Position numbers and translations under genes: made by a program. A stretch of DNA of 64,000 nt, from positions 930,001 through 994,000 of the forward strand of contig NZ_JFGT01000005.1 in the NCBI RefSeq assembly GCF_000599885.1. Direction: 5' to 3'. This stretch comes from Pantoea sp. IMH (GTDB lineage: Bacteria > Pseudomonadota > Gammaproteobacteria > Enterobacterales > Enterobacteriaceae). Position 1 is the first letter of the stretch. The number at the start of each line of letters is the position of its first letter. This document shows positions 1 through 7,411 of the stretch, in pieces. Below the pieces are notes generated by a model. It searched no databases and had not been told where the DNA came from. It worked only from the letters and a program-made list of their open reading frames with translations.

Positions 1-1545
1 GGTCTGCTGACGACCTATATTTCCCTGCGGCTTGCCAGCGAGCAGGTGAGCGGCGGAATGATCGGGGCGATTATTGCGGCTAACTATATTGGTCTGGTGA
101 TTGGCGGTAAGGTTGGGCACAACCTGATCGCCCGCGTCGGCCATATTCGCGCCTACGTCGCCTGCGCCGGGATCATCACCGCCTCAGTATTAGGCCATGG
201 CCTGACTGACATTCTGCCGCTCTGGATTTTCCTGCGTATGATTATCGGGCTCTGCATGATGTGCCAGTATATGGTGCTGGAGAGCTGGCTTAACGATCAG
301 GCGGAGGCGGGACAGCGAGGCCTGATTTTCGGCTTCTATATGGTGGCCACCTACCTGGGGCTGGCGGCAGGCCAGATTATACTGATGACCCAGATTGGCT
401 CCGGTCCCAGCAGCCTGATTATTGTGGCGCTCTGCTTTGCGCTCTGCCTGGTGCCTATCGCCCTGACTACCCGGACCAAGGTGCAGCCGATGTCTCCCGC
501 GCCGATGGAGCTGGGCTACTTTTTCACCACTATTCCCAAAATTTTATTTATGACGCTGGTGACCGGCATGGCGGTTGGCGCTTTTTATGGGCTGGCGCCG
601 GTCTATACCAGCCAACTGGGCTTCACGACCCAGCAAACCGGTCTGTTTATGGGCATCACGATTTTTGCCGGTCTGATCTCGCAGTTTCCGCTGAGCTGGC
701 TCTCTGACCGGGTGGATCGCCACCGTCTGCTGTTTATTACCGCCTTGCTCTATGCGCTGGCGGCGCTGCCGCTGACGTTACCCTCGCTGGTTAACGTCGC
801 CTGGGTGATCGGTGCGGCCTTTATTGCCAGCATGATGCAGTTTTCGCTCTATCCGCTGGTGGTGGCGATGGCTAACGACAGCGTGGTTCCGGAACGTCGC
901 GTGTCGCTCACCGCCTGTCTGCTGATGGCATTTGGCGTCGGGGCCTGTATCGGGCCGCTGGGCGTTGGCGCGGTTATGCAGCCGCTGGGCGGCAATATGC
1001 TTTACCTCTTCTTCTGCCTCTGCGGGCTGGTTATTGCCGGAATGAGCTGGTATCGCAGTACGACCCACCAGCAGAGCAGTGAGCCGCCGGTGCCGCACGT
1101 CCCGATGCCGGATACCATGGCCAGTTCGCCGCTGGCCGCCGCGCTGAATCCCACCAATACCGAAGAAGAGATCCAGGCTGCGATGATTAATACCGGCGAT
1201 CTGGCTGAAGAGAATGCCGACAGCGCAGAGCCTGACGATCTGACTGAGTTTGATACGGCGCAGGCGGAACCGGCCGTTGATGCTGTGACGCCAGCTCCTG
1301 ATGAACTGACCCGCGCTACAACCGCTGGCGCAGCGCCCGGCAGTCCGGGCGGGCGTACGCAGCCTGACGTCTTCGCTGAGACGGTTAGCGCGGATTCGCT
1401 GCCTGATAACGCTGCTGACCGGACAAAATCTGTTGAGCTGACTAAAGCCGTTCTGAGGCGGGATGGGGCTGATGAGCCGGTCCAGTCCACGGAAACGGGT
1501 AAAGAAGAGGAGAAGCCGGGACCAAACCTGACGAAACGCCAATAA
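1..1545 (+). CDS. MFS transporter with long acidic C-terminal tail (5' end outside window)
   Basis: The reading frame is open from base 1, so the start codon lies left of the window; 514 residues are visible. Residues up to about 350 are strongly hydrophobic with roughly eleven visible membrane segments, and short basic loops such as SWLSDRVDRHR fit the cytoplasmic loop motif of the major facilitator superfamily. It resembles the YcaD-type branch of MFS proteins, but no substrate can be named. After the last membrane segment (about residue 350) there is a hydrophilic tail of about 160 residues rich in Asp, Glu, Ala, Pro and Thr, with no obvious domain. MFS proteins normally end shortly after helix 12, so this tail is unusual. 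The gene ends with TAA. No U-rich terminator is obvious downstream. Family assignment is firm, function unknown. Confidence 0.85.
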   Translation, partial: GLLTTYISLRLASEQVSGGMIGAIIAANYIGLVIGGKVGHNLIARVGHIRAYVACAGIITASVLGHGLTDILPLWIFLRMIIGLCMMCQYMVLESWLNDQAEAGQRGLIFGFYMVATYLGLAAGQIILMTQIGSGPSSLIIVALCFALCLVPIALTTRTKVQPMSPAPMELGYFFTTIPKILFMTLVTGMAVGAFYGLAPVYTSQLGFTTQQTGLFMGITIFAGLISQFPLSWLSDRVDRHRLLFITALLYALAALPLTLPSLVNVAWVIGAAFIASMMQFSLYPLVVAMANDSVVPERRVSLTACLLMAFGVGACIGPLGVGAVMQPLGGNMLYLFFCLCGLVIAGMSWYRSTTHQQSSEPPVPHVPMPDTMASSPLAAALNPTNTEEEIQAAMINTGDLAEENADSAEPDDLTEFDTAQAEPAVDAVTPAPDELTRATTAGAAPGSPGGRTQPDVFAETVSADSLPDNAADRTKSVELTKAVLRRDGADEPVQSTETGKEEEKPGPNLTKRQ

Positions 1546-1717
1546 AAAAGTGTAATTCTTCTTCGTCTCAAACATTTTCTGCAAGTCAGTCAAGGGCCTG
1601 CAGCGGTTGAAAACCTGATTAACGGGTAATTTTCGGGAGTACCTGGCTTGGTGATGGTCTTAAATTTCCGTTAAGTTCAGTAATTTTATTTTTTTGCATT
1701 CAGGAAATTCTGAAAAG

Positions 1718-1745
1718 TTGACCGCTCTTTGCGAATGTTTATACT
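1718..1745 (+). promoter_or_regulatory. sigma-70-type promoter for the YmiA-like gene
   Basis: TTGACC (1718-1723) and TATACT (1740-1745) are separated by 16 bases. Both hexamers match consensus at five of six positions. The predicted start of transcription is near 1752, about 27 bases ahead of the small open reading frame at 1779. Confidence 0.6.
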
Positions 1746-1778
1746 AGCCCTAACTCAGTGAACAGTTCAGGGCAGCTT

Positions 1779-1874
1779 ATGAAGGGTTGGTTATCTACCA
1801 GAGGCAAAGTTTGGTTGGCAATAATAGTCGGCTGTGTGCTTGTCTGGACAGTGATCCTTACGGTGATCTTTTGA
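1779..1874 (+). CDS. YmiA-like 31-residue membrane protein
   Basis: This short frame encodes 31 residues: a basic N-terminus (MKGWLSTRGK) followed by one membrane helix (WLAIIVGCVLVWTVILTVIF) to the C-terminus. The pattern of a Lys/Arg, then WLA, then a helix with a central W resembles the YmiA family of tiny enterobacterial membrane proteins (E. coli YmiA has KRKAWLAVFLG and a Trp-containing helix). A good promoter sits directly upstream (TTGACC-16-TATACT). The Shine-Dalgarno sequence is weak (GGCAG). Function of YmiA is not established. It is single-gene, with a weak hairpin plus T-run about 200 bases downstream. The family match rests on a short sequence and should be treated as probable. 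Confidence 0.6.
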   Translation: MKGWLSTRGKVWLAIIVGCVLVWTVILTVIF

Positions 1875-2414
1875 TAAGGCTAAGGCCTTAAGCGAATGGA
1901 GAAAACGTCCGTTACGACGGCTTGCCACGGGCTACGCTTGGCGTTTGCGGCAGCCTCAGTTTGCCGCTGGCAACCAATAAGAAAGGCTTACTTTCATTCG
2001 TAACATTCTGACATCTTTTCAGCCAGGCATTGCGGCTACTCTCGCTGCAACGGCGTGAATTTTTCTTCGGTGAGAGCAAAAGCGTTCCCGCTTTTTTTGA
2101 GCCGCTTCTGAGCGGTTTCCTGTTATCCCGCCACTACTGCTCAGGTTTTGCTGTTATGTAGTCGCTTTAACCCTCGAAGAATATAAACTTCTCCTCGCTG
2201 GCACCTCTGCTTTTCCGCCCCCTTCGCCACGCTTGAAATAGACGGCCATTCTGATTAGGCTTGCGCAGCAAGGTGAGGGCGTTCCACCTTTTCCAACCGC
2301 CCACTTTGAAAGGGGCTGATGACGCCTGAAACGCCTTCTTTTTGCTAAGGAGAGGGTCAGGCTGCCTGAAAGGTTTCGCCATGCACACCTCGCCGCTTGT
2401 CCAATGAGGAACTT
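1875..2414. other. 540-base intergenic stretch upstream of crcB
   Basis: No convincing gene. There is a 10-bp palindrome TAAGGCCTTA near 1885 and a weak hairpin with a T-run at 2078-2098 (AAAAGCG / CGCTTTT, then Ts), which could end the YmiA-like transcript. I looked for a fluoride riboswitch (crcB motif) ahead of crcB and did not find its conserved core. A 73-codon frame on the minus strand at 2167-2388 has no supporting ribosome site or similarity and was not called. Confidence 0.5.
2078..2098 (+). terminator. weak intrinsic terminator-like hairpin
   Basis: AAAAGCG (2078-2084), loop TTCC, CGCTTTT (2089-2095) followed by further Ts to 2098. Only three G-C pairs, so termination would be inefficient. 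Confidence 0.35.
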
Positions 2415-2792
2415 ATGATCAAGTCTGTGATTGCCATTATGATTGGCGGGGCTGTCGGCTGCGTCATCCGCTGGCTACTGGGCGTACGTCTTAACGCGTT
2501 ATTTCCAGCGTTGCCGCCTGGTACCCTGGTGGTCAACCTGCTCGGCGGGTTTATTATCGGCGGGGCCATGGTCTATTTTCTGCGTCATCCCCAGCTCGAT
2601 CCGGCCTGGAAACTGCTGATCATGACCGGGCTTTGTGGCGGTATGACCACTTTTTCCACTTTCTCGCTGGAAATAATGTCGCTACTCCAGGCGGGGAATT
2701 ATCTCTGGGCGATGACTTCCGTATTGATCCATGTTGTCGGTTCGCTGCTGATGGTATTTGCCGGTTTCTGGGTAGTGTCGCTAATCCTGTGA
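2415..2792 (+). CDS. crcB: fluoride ion channel CrcB (Fluc)
   Basis: Dual-topology fluoride-specific channel of the inner membrane that exports fluoride and protects enolase and other targets. The 125-residue product has four membrane segments, the N-terminal GGAVGCVIRWLLG motif, the conserved Asn in VNLLGGFIIG and the signature GLCGGMTTFSTFSLE that includes the Phe-box and sodium-site residues. E. coli CrcB is 127 residues. The start ATG at 2415 is chosen because TGAGGA (2405-2410) sits at proper distance and because it gives the family N-terminus; a TTG at 2397 would add six residues without support. It stands alone on the + strand, convergent with the next gene. No fluoride riboswitch is visible upstream, so expression may be constitutive. 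Confidence 0.95.
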   Translation: MIKSVIAIMIGGAVGCVIRWLLGVRLNALFPALPPGTLVVNLLGGFIIGGAMVYFLRHPQLDPAWKLLIMTGLCGGMTTFSTFSLEIMSLLQAGNYLWAMTSVLIHVVGSLLMVFAGFWVVSLIL

Positions 2793-2815
2793 TGAAGCTA
2801 AGCGTGAAGTAAGAC

Positions 2816-2835
2816 AGTGACGCGCCGGCGTCACT
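2816..2835. other. perfect 8-bp hairpin between convergent genes
   Basis: AGTGACGC (2816-2823), loop GCCG, GCGTCACT (2828-2835). It lies between the ends of crcB and the convergent membrane-protein gene. No T-run follows on the + strand, so it is not a canonical intrinsic terminator. Confidence 0.45.
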
Positions 2836-2991
2836 CAGAGGGCTTAAGCATAAAGCGAAGGGAAAGGGATGGGAGTCAAACATGCTGGCCTATGGAAGGC
2901 GCGGGTTGAGCTGTCAGGAATGATGTGTTTTACGGGCAGGCTCCGTTCCCGGAGCCGGCAATTTGTCTTTACCCTCAGCGACGTGCAGCGC

Positions 2992-3855
2992 TTACTCTTT
3001 CTCCGCCTTTTCCTGCGCTTCTTCTCTTTCTTCTTCAGCCTTTCTGACCGCCTTCCTCTCTTTCTCTTTCTCCGCTTTTTTCTGTGCTTCGGCTTCCGTC
3101 TCATCCATCAGTTCAATAGCACTGGCGCTGGCCGCATCAAACAGAGAGAGACTTTCGATCTGGTCGAGCATGATCACTTTACGAAATGCCATCGCCGATT
3201 TCGGTTCAGAATCGAGGGTGATATCGTGTTCGTGGTACCATTTACTGTAGTTATGCTCAATGTTCAGCTTAAACGTTTTACCATCGCGGTAGCCGCTCAG
3301 CATCGGGATCAGCACCAGATTGGCGGTTGAGGTTGCTTCGTAAGATGCCGTATGCACCATGCCAATATAGATGCGGCGCGATTTAAGCGTAATCCAGGCG
3401 AGATCGCCTTCTTCCATGCACTGATATAACAAACCTTCCACGCCGTTTGCGCGTGAGAGTTTCTGATACAGTTTTTTTCTGCCGCTACTGTCCAGTCTGG
3501 CGCTGCCTGACCAGCTCGAACGATAGAGACAAAAGGTGACGGCAAAGGCGAGCATTACCACAACCGGGGCCTGAATGCCGAGGAAACTCCAGGTCATAAA
3601 ATCAACCTGCCAGTTATAACTGCCGGCGTCAAAAAACTCGGGTAGCGCGTTCATGAAAGCGGATAATGCGAGTAAAATCAACCAGATAATCCCGGTTGCA
3701 ATGACGCCTTGTAAGACGAAAATACAGCCATAGAGCGCAACGAGGAAATAGACATCCCAGCCAAAGGAACGCTTGATTTTAAAGCGGGTAGAGAGATCGC
3801 GGCTGGTATACCAGTAACCACACACCATCAGTACCATAAAAATTGCCGTACCCAT
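2992..3855 (-). CDS. uncharacterised membrane protein with Lys/Glu-rich C-terminal helix
   Basis: I do not recognise this 287-residue protein. Three membrane segments are visible (about residues 1-16, 36-68 and 88-111). A soluble region of about 135 residues follows, which contains aromatic-rich stretches such as HNYSKWYHEHD. The last 37 residues (251-287) are almost entirely Glu, Lys, Ala and Arg, typical of a charged coiled coil or single alpha helix. The ATG lies one base after the stop of the upstream 65-codon gene, and the ribosome site (AGAGGG) is inside that gene's end, so the two are probably translated in a coupled way. It may be a membrane protein whose soluble part sits in the cytoplasm; that topology is inference. 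Confidence 0.7.
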   Translation of the reverse strand: MGTAIFMVLMVCGYWYTSRDLSTRFKIKRSFGWDVYFLVALYGCIFVLQGVIATGIIWLILLALSAFMNALPEFFDAGSYNWQVDFMTWSFLGIQAPVVVMLAFAVTFCLYRSSWSGSARLDSSGRKKLYQKLSRANGVEGLLYQCMEEGDLAWITLKSRRIYIGMVHTASYEATSTANLVLIPMLSGYRDGKTFKLNIEHNYSKWYHEHDITLDSEPKSAMAFRKVIMLDQIESLSLFDAASASAIELMDETEAEAQKKAEKEKERKAVRKAEEEREEAQEKAEKE

Positions 3856-3856
3856 G

Positions 3857-4054
3857 TCAAGCCCTCTTCAGTGCGTTAACGTGGCGGGTAAAGTCACTGT
3901 GGACCTCGTTACTGTTGATATTGACCGATGCGCTACCATCTTCATCGATGATGATACGTTCCCCTTCTTCGATAGACTCTTCGATATCACGCTGTGACAT
4001 GACCTGTAGCAGGGAATCGGGGCTGGAAAAAAGCGACATAATAAAGCGAAACAT
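3857..4054 (-). CDS. small uncharacterised protein, first gene of a two-gene unit
   Basis: A 65-residue protein beginning MFRFIMSLFSS, with an acidic middle (IEESIEEGERIIIDEDGS) and a basic end. No known domain recognised. ATG start with GGAG about six bases upstream. The stop TGA is separated by a single base from the ATG of the downstream membrane protein, which supports a two-gene operon read leftward. Conserved pairing with the downstream gene would be needed to infer a joint role. Confidence 0.6.
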   Translation of the reverse strand: MFRFIMSLFSSPDSLLQVMSQRDIEESIEEGERIIIDEDGSASVNINSNEVHSDFTRHVNALKRA

Positions 4055-4156
4055 AGTGGACTCCGGTTATGACCAGATTTAAGCCTGGCATTATGTTGAC
4101 GCTCCCGCTATCAGAAGTGTGAGAAAGCACAAGGCGCCATCCCTGGCGCACCTGGC

Positions 4157-5611
4157 CTAGCTGCCGGTCTGGGGCACGGGGTCATCCTGAAGATGCTTTT
4201 TAAGGTGTTTTTCGATCTGCTCCAGCGATTTCCCCTGAGTTTCAGGCGCAAACAGGATGGCGAAGATCCCGCCAGCCACGCCGATGGCCGCAAAAGCAAA
4301 GAAGGTCATCGTCAGCCCGAACGTCTCCAGCAGAATGGGGAACATAAAGGCGATGGAGAAGTTGGTCATCTGCATGGCGAACACCGAAACGCCGTTCGCC
4401 ATTCCGCGAATACGCATCGGGAACATTTCCGACAGCAGCAGCCAGGTGACCGGAGAGAGCGCCCCCTGCTGGAAGCAGAGGAACACCAGCATACCGGCAA
4501 GCACCAGGTAGCTGCGCACCACGTCGGGATGACCGTTGACGGTTTCCGGCATCAGCCAGGTGATTAAGCCGATGGCCAGCAGCGTACAGGTACAGCCGAT
4601 TTGGCCGGTAAGCAGCAGCGGGCGGCGGCCAAAGCGACTGAGCAGCATAATGCCGACAAAGGTCATAATGACCGAAATTACGCCGTTAGCGATAGTCGCC
4701 ATCAGCGAGGCGTTGGTGCTTAAGCCTGTGGCCTGCAGCATGGTTGGCGCATAGAACATGATGGTATTTACGCCGGAGAGCTGTTGCAGCATGGCGATGC
4801 CGATGCCCAGCGCGACCAGCCGCTTCATCCAGACCGAGATGGTTTTCTGACGGCGGGCACTTTTCTCGCTTCGGGAAGACATGGAGTGGCGAATCTCCCC
4901 CAGTTCCTTCTCGACTATCCGCGATTTACGGGTGCGCTCAAGCACATCGCGAGCCTCACGGTAACGGCCATGCATCACATACCAGCGCGGCGTGTCGGGC
5001 AGGAACAGCATGCCGACCCACAGCACGACGGCAGGAACGCACGCCACGCCCAGCATCCACCGCCAGGTGGTTTCCCCGCCCCAGACCTCATTGATCGCGG
5101 CGTTGCTGGTATAGGCGATAAGCTGGCCGGAGACAATCATCAGCTCCTGCAAGGTGACAAACTGCCAGCGCCGGTTGGCGGGAACAATTTCCGCAATATA
5201 GATAGGCACGATCGCCGCCGCGCCACCAACGGCCAGACCGAGAATAAAGCGAAACAGGATCATCAGAACAACGTTGGGGGCCATCGCACAGCCCAGCGAT
5301 CCCAGCATAAAGATCAGCGCCATCGCCAGAATGATCTTTTTCCGCCCAAGGCGATCCGCCAGGCGTCCCGCACAAATCGCCCCAAAGGCTGATCCCAGGA
5401 TCAGAAAGCTGGTGACCATCCCTGTGGTCAGCGGGGTCAGATGGAGATCCTGTTTCATAAAGAGTAGCGCGCCGGCGATGACGCCGGTGTCATAGCCAAA
5501 CAGCAGCCCGCCCAGCGTGGCGATAACGGCAATGACTTTTACCAGCGGTTCGGTCGACTGCGGCGTTTTGACTGCGCTGTCGGACGTCGCGCCGTTGAGT
5601 TGATTGGACAC
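4157..5611 (-). CDS. sugar porter family MFS transporter (inositol/xylose/galactose type)
   Basis: A 484-residue proton-coupled sugar importer of the inner membrane with twelve predicted helices. Family marks are visible in order: GGLLFGYDTGVIAGALLF in helix 1, RLADRLGRKK between helices 2 and 3, PDTPRW at the end of helix 6, QQLSGVNTIMFYAP in helix 7, SRFGRRPLL in the 8-9 loop and PETQGKSLEQIE after helix 12. The sequence is of the IolT/XylE/GalP kind; myo-inositol or a pentose is plausible, but the substrate cannot be set from sequence. Start is GTG at 5609-5611 with CAGGGAG five bases upstream. It is monocistronic, with a near-ideal CRP palindrome 31 bases upstream of the start codon, implying catabolite control. 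Confidence 0.9.
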   Translation of the reverse strand: MSNQLNGATSDSAVKTPQSTEPLVKVIAVIATLGGLLFGYDTGVIAGALLFMKQDLHLTPLTTGMVTSFLILGSAFGAICAGRLADRLGRKKIILAMALIFMLGSLGCAMAPNVVLMILFRFILGLAVGGAAAIVPIYIAEIVPANRRWQFVTLQELMIVSGQLIAYTSNAAINEVWGGETTWRWMLGVACVPAVVLWVGMLFLPDTPRWYVMHGRYREARDVLERTRKSRIVEKELGEIRHSMSSRSEKSARRQKTISVWMKRLVALGIGIAMLQQLSGVNTIMFYAPTMLQATGLSTNASLMATIANGVISVIMTFVGIMLLSRFGRRPLLLTGQIGCTCTLLAIGLITWLMPETVNGHPDVVRSYLVLAGMLVFLCFQQGALSPVTWLLLSEMFPMRIRGMANGVSVFAMQMTNFSIAFMFPILLETFGLTMTFFAFAAIGVAGGIFAILFAPETQGKSLEQIEKHLKKHLQDDPVPQTGS

Positions 5612-5642
5612 AAGTACTCCCTGAGAAATCGCGATGATGAAA

Positions 5643-5670
5643 ATTTCATGTGATCTCTGTCACATGAAAT
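5643..5670 (-). promoter_or_regulatory. CRP (cAMP receptor protein) binding site
   Basis: TGTGA (5649-5653), six-base spacer, TCACA (5660-5664) matches the CRP consensus exactly. The symmetry extends outward to eleven bases per arm (ATTTCATGTGA / TCACATGAAAT). The centre is about 45 bases upstream of the sugar porter start codon, which is close for a class II activator site unless the leader is very short. Confidence 0.8.
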
Positions 5671-5800
5671 GTAAATCTACTTCAAGATAGCGATTTTGCC
5701 AGGTATTGGACGTAAAAGAGGGATGATTGCTCATAATAAGAACAAATGAGACTAAAACAGGGGAAGAAAGGGTAAAAAGCGGGAAGGGCGGACGTCAGAA

Positions 5801-5824
5801 ACTGCCGGAGCGATTTCCGGCAGT
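5801..5824 (-). terminator. intrinsic terminator of the 126-codon gene
   Basis: Nine-base perfect arms ACTGCCGGA / TCCGGCAGT (5801-5809 and 5816-5824) with a six-base loop. On the minus strand the stem is followed by TTCTG, a short T-tract. It sits just past the stop of the leftward gene ending at 5832. Confidence 0.55.
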
Positions 5825-5831
5825 GCATTAA

Positions 5832-6212
5832 CTATCGTTGTGCATTCTGAGTCAGCCTGGAGGCGGTAGTGAACCGGGAAGCGGTAACGTTCACTGAGGT
5901 GCGGTGATGATTTTCATTCAGCAGCGAACGCGGCGCGGCGCTGCTTTTCAGCTCGCTCACAGAATGAGCATCCGTTCTGACTTCGTTATATTCGTGCAAC
6001 CAGCGAAGATACTCATCCATCACCAGCGTCATATCTTCACCCGGCTGGGTGGTACGAATATAAAGTTGTGCGCAGGAGCGCGTTTTATCCTGAATATAGA
6101 TTTCGTATTTTTTATCCCAGGCGACGGTATCCTGACGTTCCCGAAGGATAACGTCATTAAAGCGCAGATGCTGCCAGCGCATTAAACGTTCATAAAAATG
6201 TTGTTTATCCAT
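5832..6212 (-). CDS. uncharacterised 126-residue protein
   Basis: Not recognised. The product is hydrophilic, with no signal peptide or membrane helix. It has an aromatic N-terminal region (QHFYERLMRWQHLRF) and a middle with YEIYIQDKTRSCAQLYIR, followed by a Ser/Thr/Asn/Arg-rich, probably disordered C-terminal third. ATG start preceded by GGAGAAAG at acceptable distance. The gene is followed closely by a hairpin with a short T-tract, which supports it being a real transcription unit. Divergent from the iraP-like gene. No function can be proposed. Confidence 0.6.
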   Translation of the reverse strand: MDKQHFYERLMRWQHLRFNDVILRERQDTVAWDKKYEIYIQDKTRSCAQLYIRTTQPGEDMTLVMDEYLRWLHEYNEVRTDAHSVSELKSSAAPRSLLNENHHRTSVNVTASRFTTASRLTQNAQR

Positions 6213-6564
6213 GACGGATTACTTTCTCCGTTTTTCGTATTATCGCTGTGTTTACCAACCCAACAGCCTGCCCGCAAAGCGCGGGAGTCAGTAGCCGAAG
6301 CGACATGAGCTTGAGGGAGTGATACTGCCGTGTTTTTTTTATTACGGCCATTTCAATTTAGACGAAAACGGCCCATAAGCCAGCGGAACGCGAATTTTCA
6401 GAAAAGTTCCAGAATCTGCTGGCGTCGGTTATGCGCTAACTGAATGATAATTTTGGTTTTACCTGAAAAGTTACAGAAAGAGGCGGATCTGTTTGTTCAG
6501 CGCAGCGTTGCTCGATGCGGGCGGCAATGGTAATTTCAGGGGAAAATTTATCAGGGATATGGGT
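6213..6564. other. divergent intergenic region ahead of the iraP-like gene
   Basis: 352 bases with no gene. A GATAAT (6446-6451) could serve as a -10 for the rightward iraP-like gene, but no matching -35 is visible. A run of eight Ts occurs near 6333. Nothing else recognised. Confidence 0.4.
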
Positions 6565-6867
6565 ATGAAGCAGCTAGTGATCGATATTTTAATGAAAATG
6601 GCCAAAATTGAAGTGGACGCCAAAGAGCTGATGGCCCAGGTTGAAGCCCAGTCCCTGCTGCTGACAGCGCTTCTGCTGACGGTAGGTAAACGGGGCAGCA
6701 GCGGCTCGACCGTTTCTGAAAATATCCAGAATGCGATTATGGCTGCCTCCAGCGGCGAGCAAAAATTTATGCAGTCGGATATCGATTTGCTGTTAACTCA
6801 CGTCAATCGCCTGCTGGCAGTAGCCACCTATGTTGATGAAGTGGCAAAAAGCGAAGAGCAGAGTTGA
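6565..6867 (+). CDS. iraP: IraP-like anti-adaptor for sigma-S (RpoS) stabilisation
   Basis: In E. coli, IraP binds the adaptor RssB and blocks delivery of RpoS to ClpXP during phosphate starvation. The first 40 residues here (MKQLVIDILMKMAKIE, then KELMAQVEAQ, then a hydrophobic stretch with TALLLTV) match the IraP N-terminal coiled-coil pattern MKxLIxxLLxKxAxxE/KELxAQVEA closely; the C-terminal half is diverged. The product is 100 residues against 86 in E. coli. ATG at 6565 is chosen because AGGGA lies seven bases upstream and it gives the family start; the frame is open back to 6493. Monocistronic. A PhoB or ppGpp input cannot be seen directly here. Confidence 0.75.
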   Translation: MKQLVIDILMKMAKIEVDAKELMAQVEAQSLLLTALLLTVGKRGSSGSTVSENIQNAIMAASSGEQKFMQSDIDLLLTHVNRLLAVATYVDEVAKSEEQS

Positions 6868-7411
6868 AGCCTGCGGCGCATAACCGTCTCACTCCCTCTC
6901 TCATCACGGTAAACCGGGCCAGTCACATGGCCCCTCTTCTAAAGCAGCTTGTTGCGGGCACCTTATGCGTGATTAAGACCGCTTTTCCTGTTATCTGAAC
7001 GCGTTATACCAGGAAGATACCTTATTTCTTCGATCTTTAAACCGCCCGTTGCCATCCTCGTTAGCGGGTTTACCGACGCTCCGCTTTTCAACCCGTCAGG
7101 CAACTTTCCTTACTGCTGTTCGTTGGTGGCAAAAAGAACGCATTAGCAGTCTTGTTTGGCTTAGGGCGAGGTATTACACCCTAAGCTCTGTCTCCAGAGT
7201 AAAGGCATGTCGCACCGGACGGGCGCTTAATGGGTTAACCTTTAATCAACTAGTTGAAAATCATAGGAAATATAATCACAACTTCCGACATAATTAATCA
7301 TTGAGTAGCGGGCTGAAAAGCCCTATATTGGCCGCGCTTTTCACACAGTGGTTATTTTTTAATTCAATTTAGTCAACCGCGGTATAAAAATCCCCCGGTT
7401 GTAGGAGTGAT
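6868..7411. other. 544-base region upstream of dat-ddc
   Basis: No supported gene. An 82-codon frame at 7049-7297 has no good ribosome site and its composition is unlike a protein. A perfect TATAAT lies at 7271-7276 without a good -35. Immediately before dat, TATAAA (7383-7388) is flanked by the inverted repeat CAACCG (7374-7379) and CGGTTG (7396-7401), which looks like an operator over a promoter or a leader hairpin. Confidence 0.4.
7374..7401 (+). promoter_or_regulatory. inverted repeat flanking a -10-like element upstream of dat
   Basis: CAACCG (7374-7379) and CGGTTG (7396-7401) enclose TATAAA (7383-7388). The Shine-Dalgarno AGGAG of dat follows at 7403-7407. It could be a repressor operator or an RNA hairpin next to the ribosome site; the two cannot be told apart by eye. 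Confidence 0.35.

Noticed and set aside
778-1593. 271-codon and 189-codon minus-strand frames over the MFS gene
   Set aside because: They are antisense to the MFS frame and its acidic tail; composition is that of a complementary strand and no start signal is seen.
2167-2388. 73-codon minus-strand frame upstream of crcB
   Set aside because: No Shine-Dalgarno, highly basic Arg/Lys translation and overlap with the crcB promoter region.
2281-2414. Fluoride riboswitch upstream of crcB
   Set aside because: The conserved crcB-motif core and pseudoknot sequence are not present.
2869-3330. 153-codon + strand frame opposite the membrane protein tail
   Set aside because: Antisense of the Lys/Glu-rich segment gives a Phe/Leu/Ser-rich translation that mimics a membrane protein. 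The minus-strand gene has better coding signals and a coupled partner.
7049-7297. 82-codon frame upstream of dat
   Set aside because: No ribosome site, mixed composition, no similarity; treated as chance.
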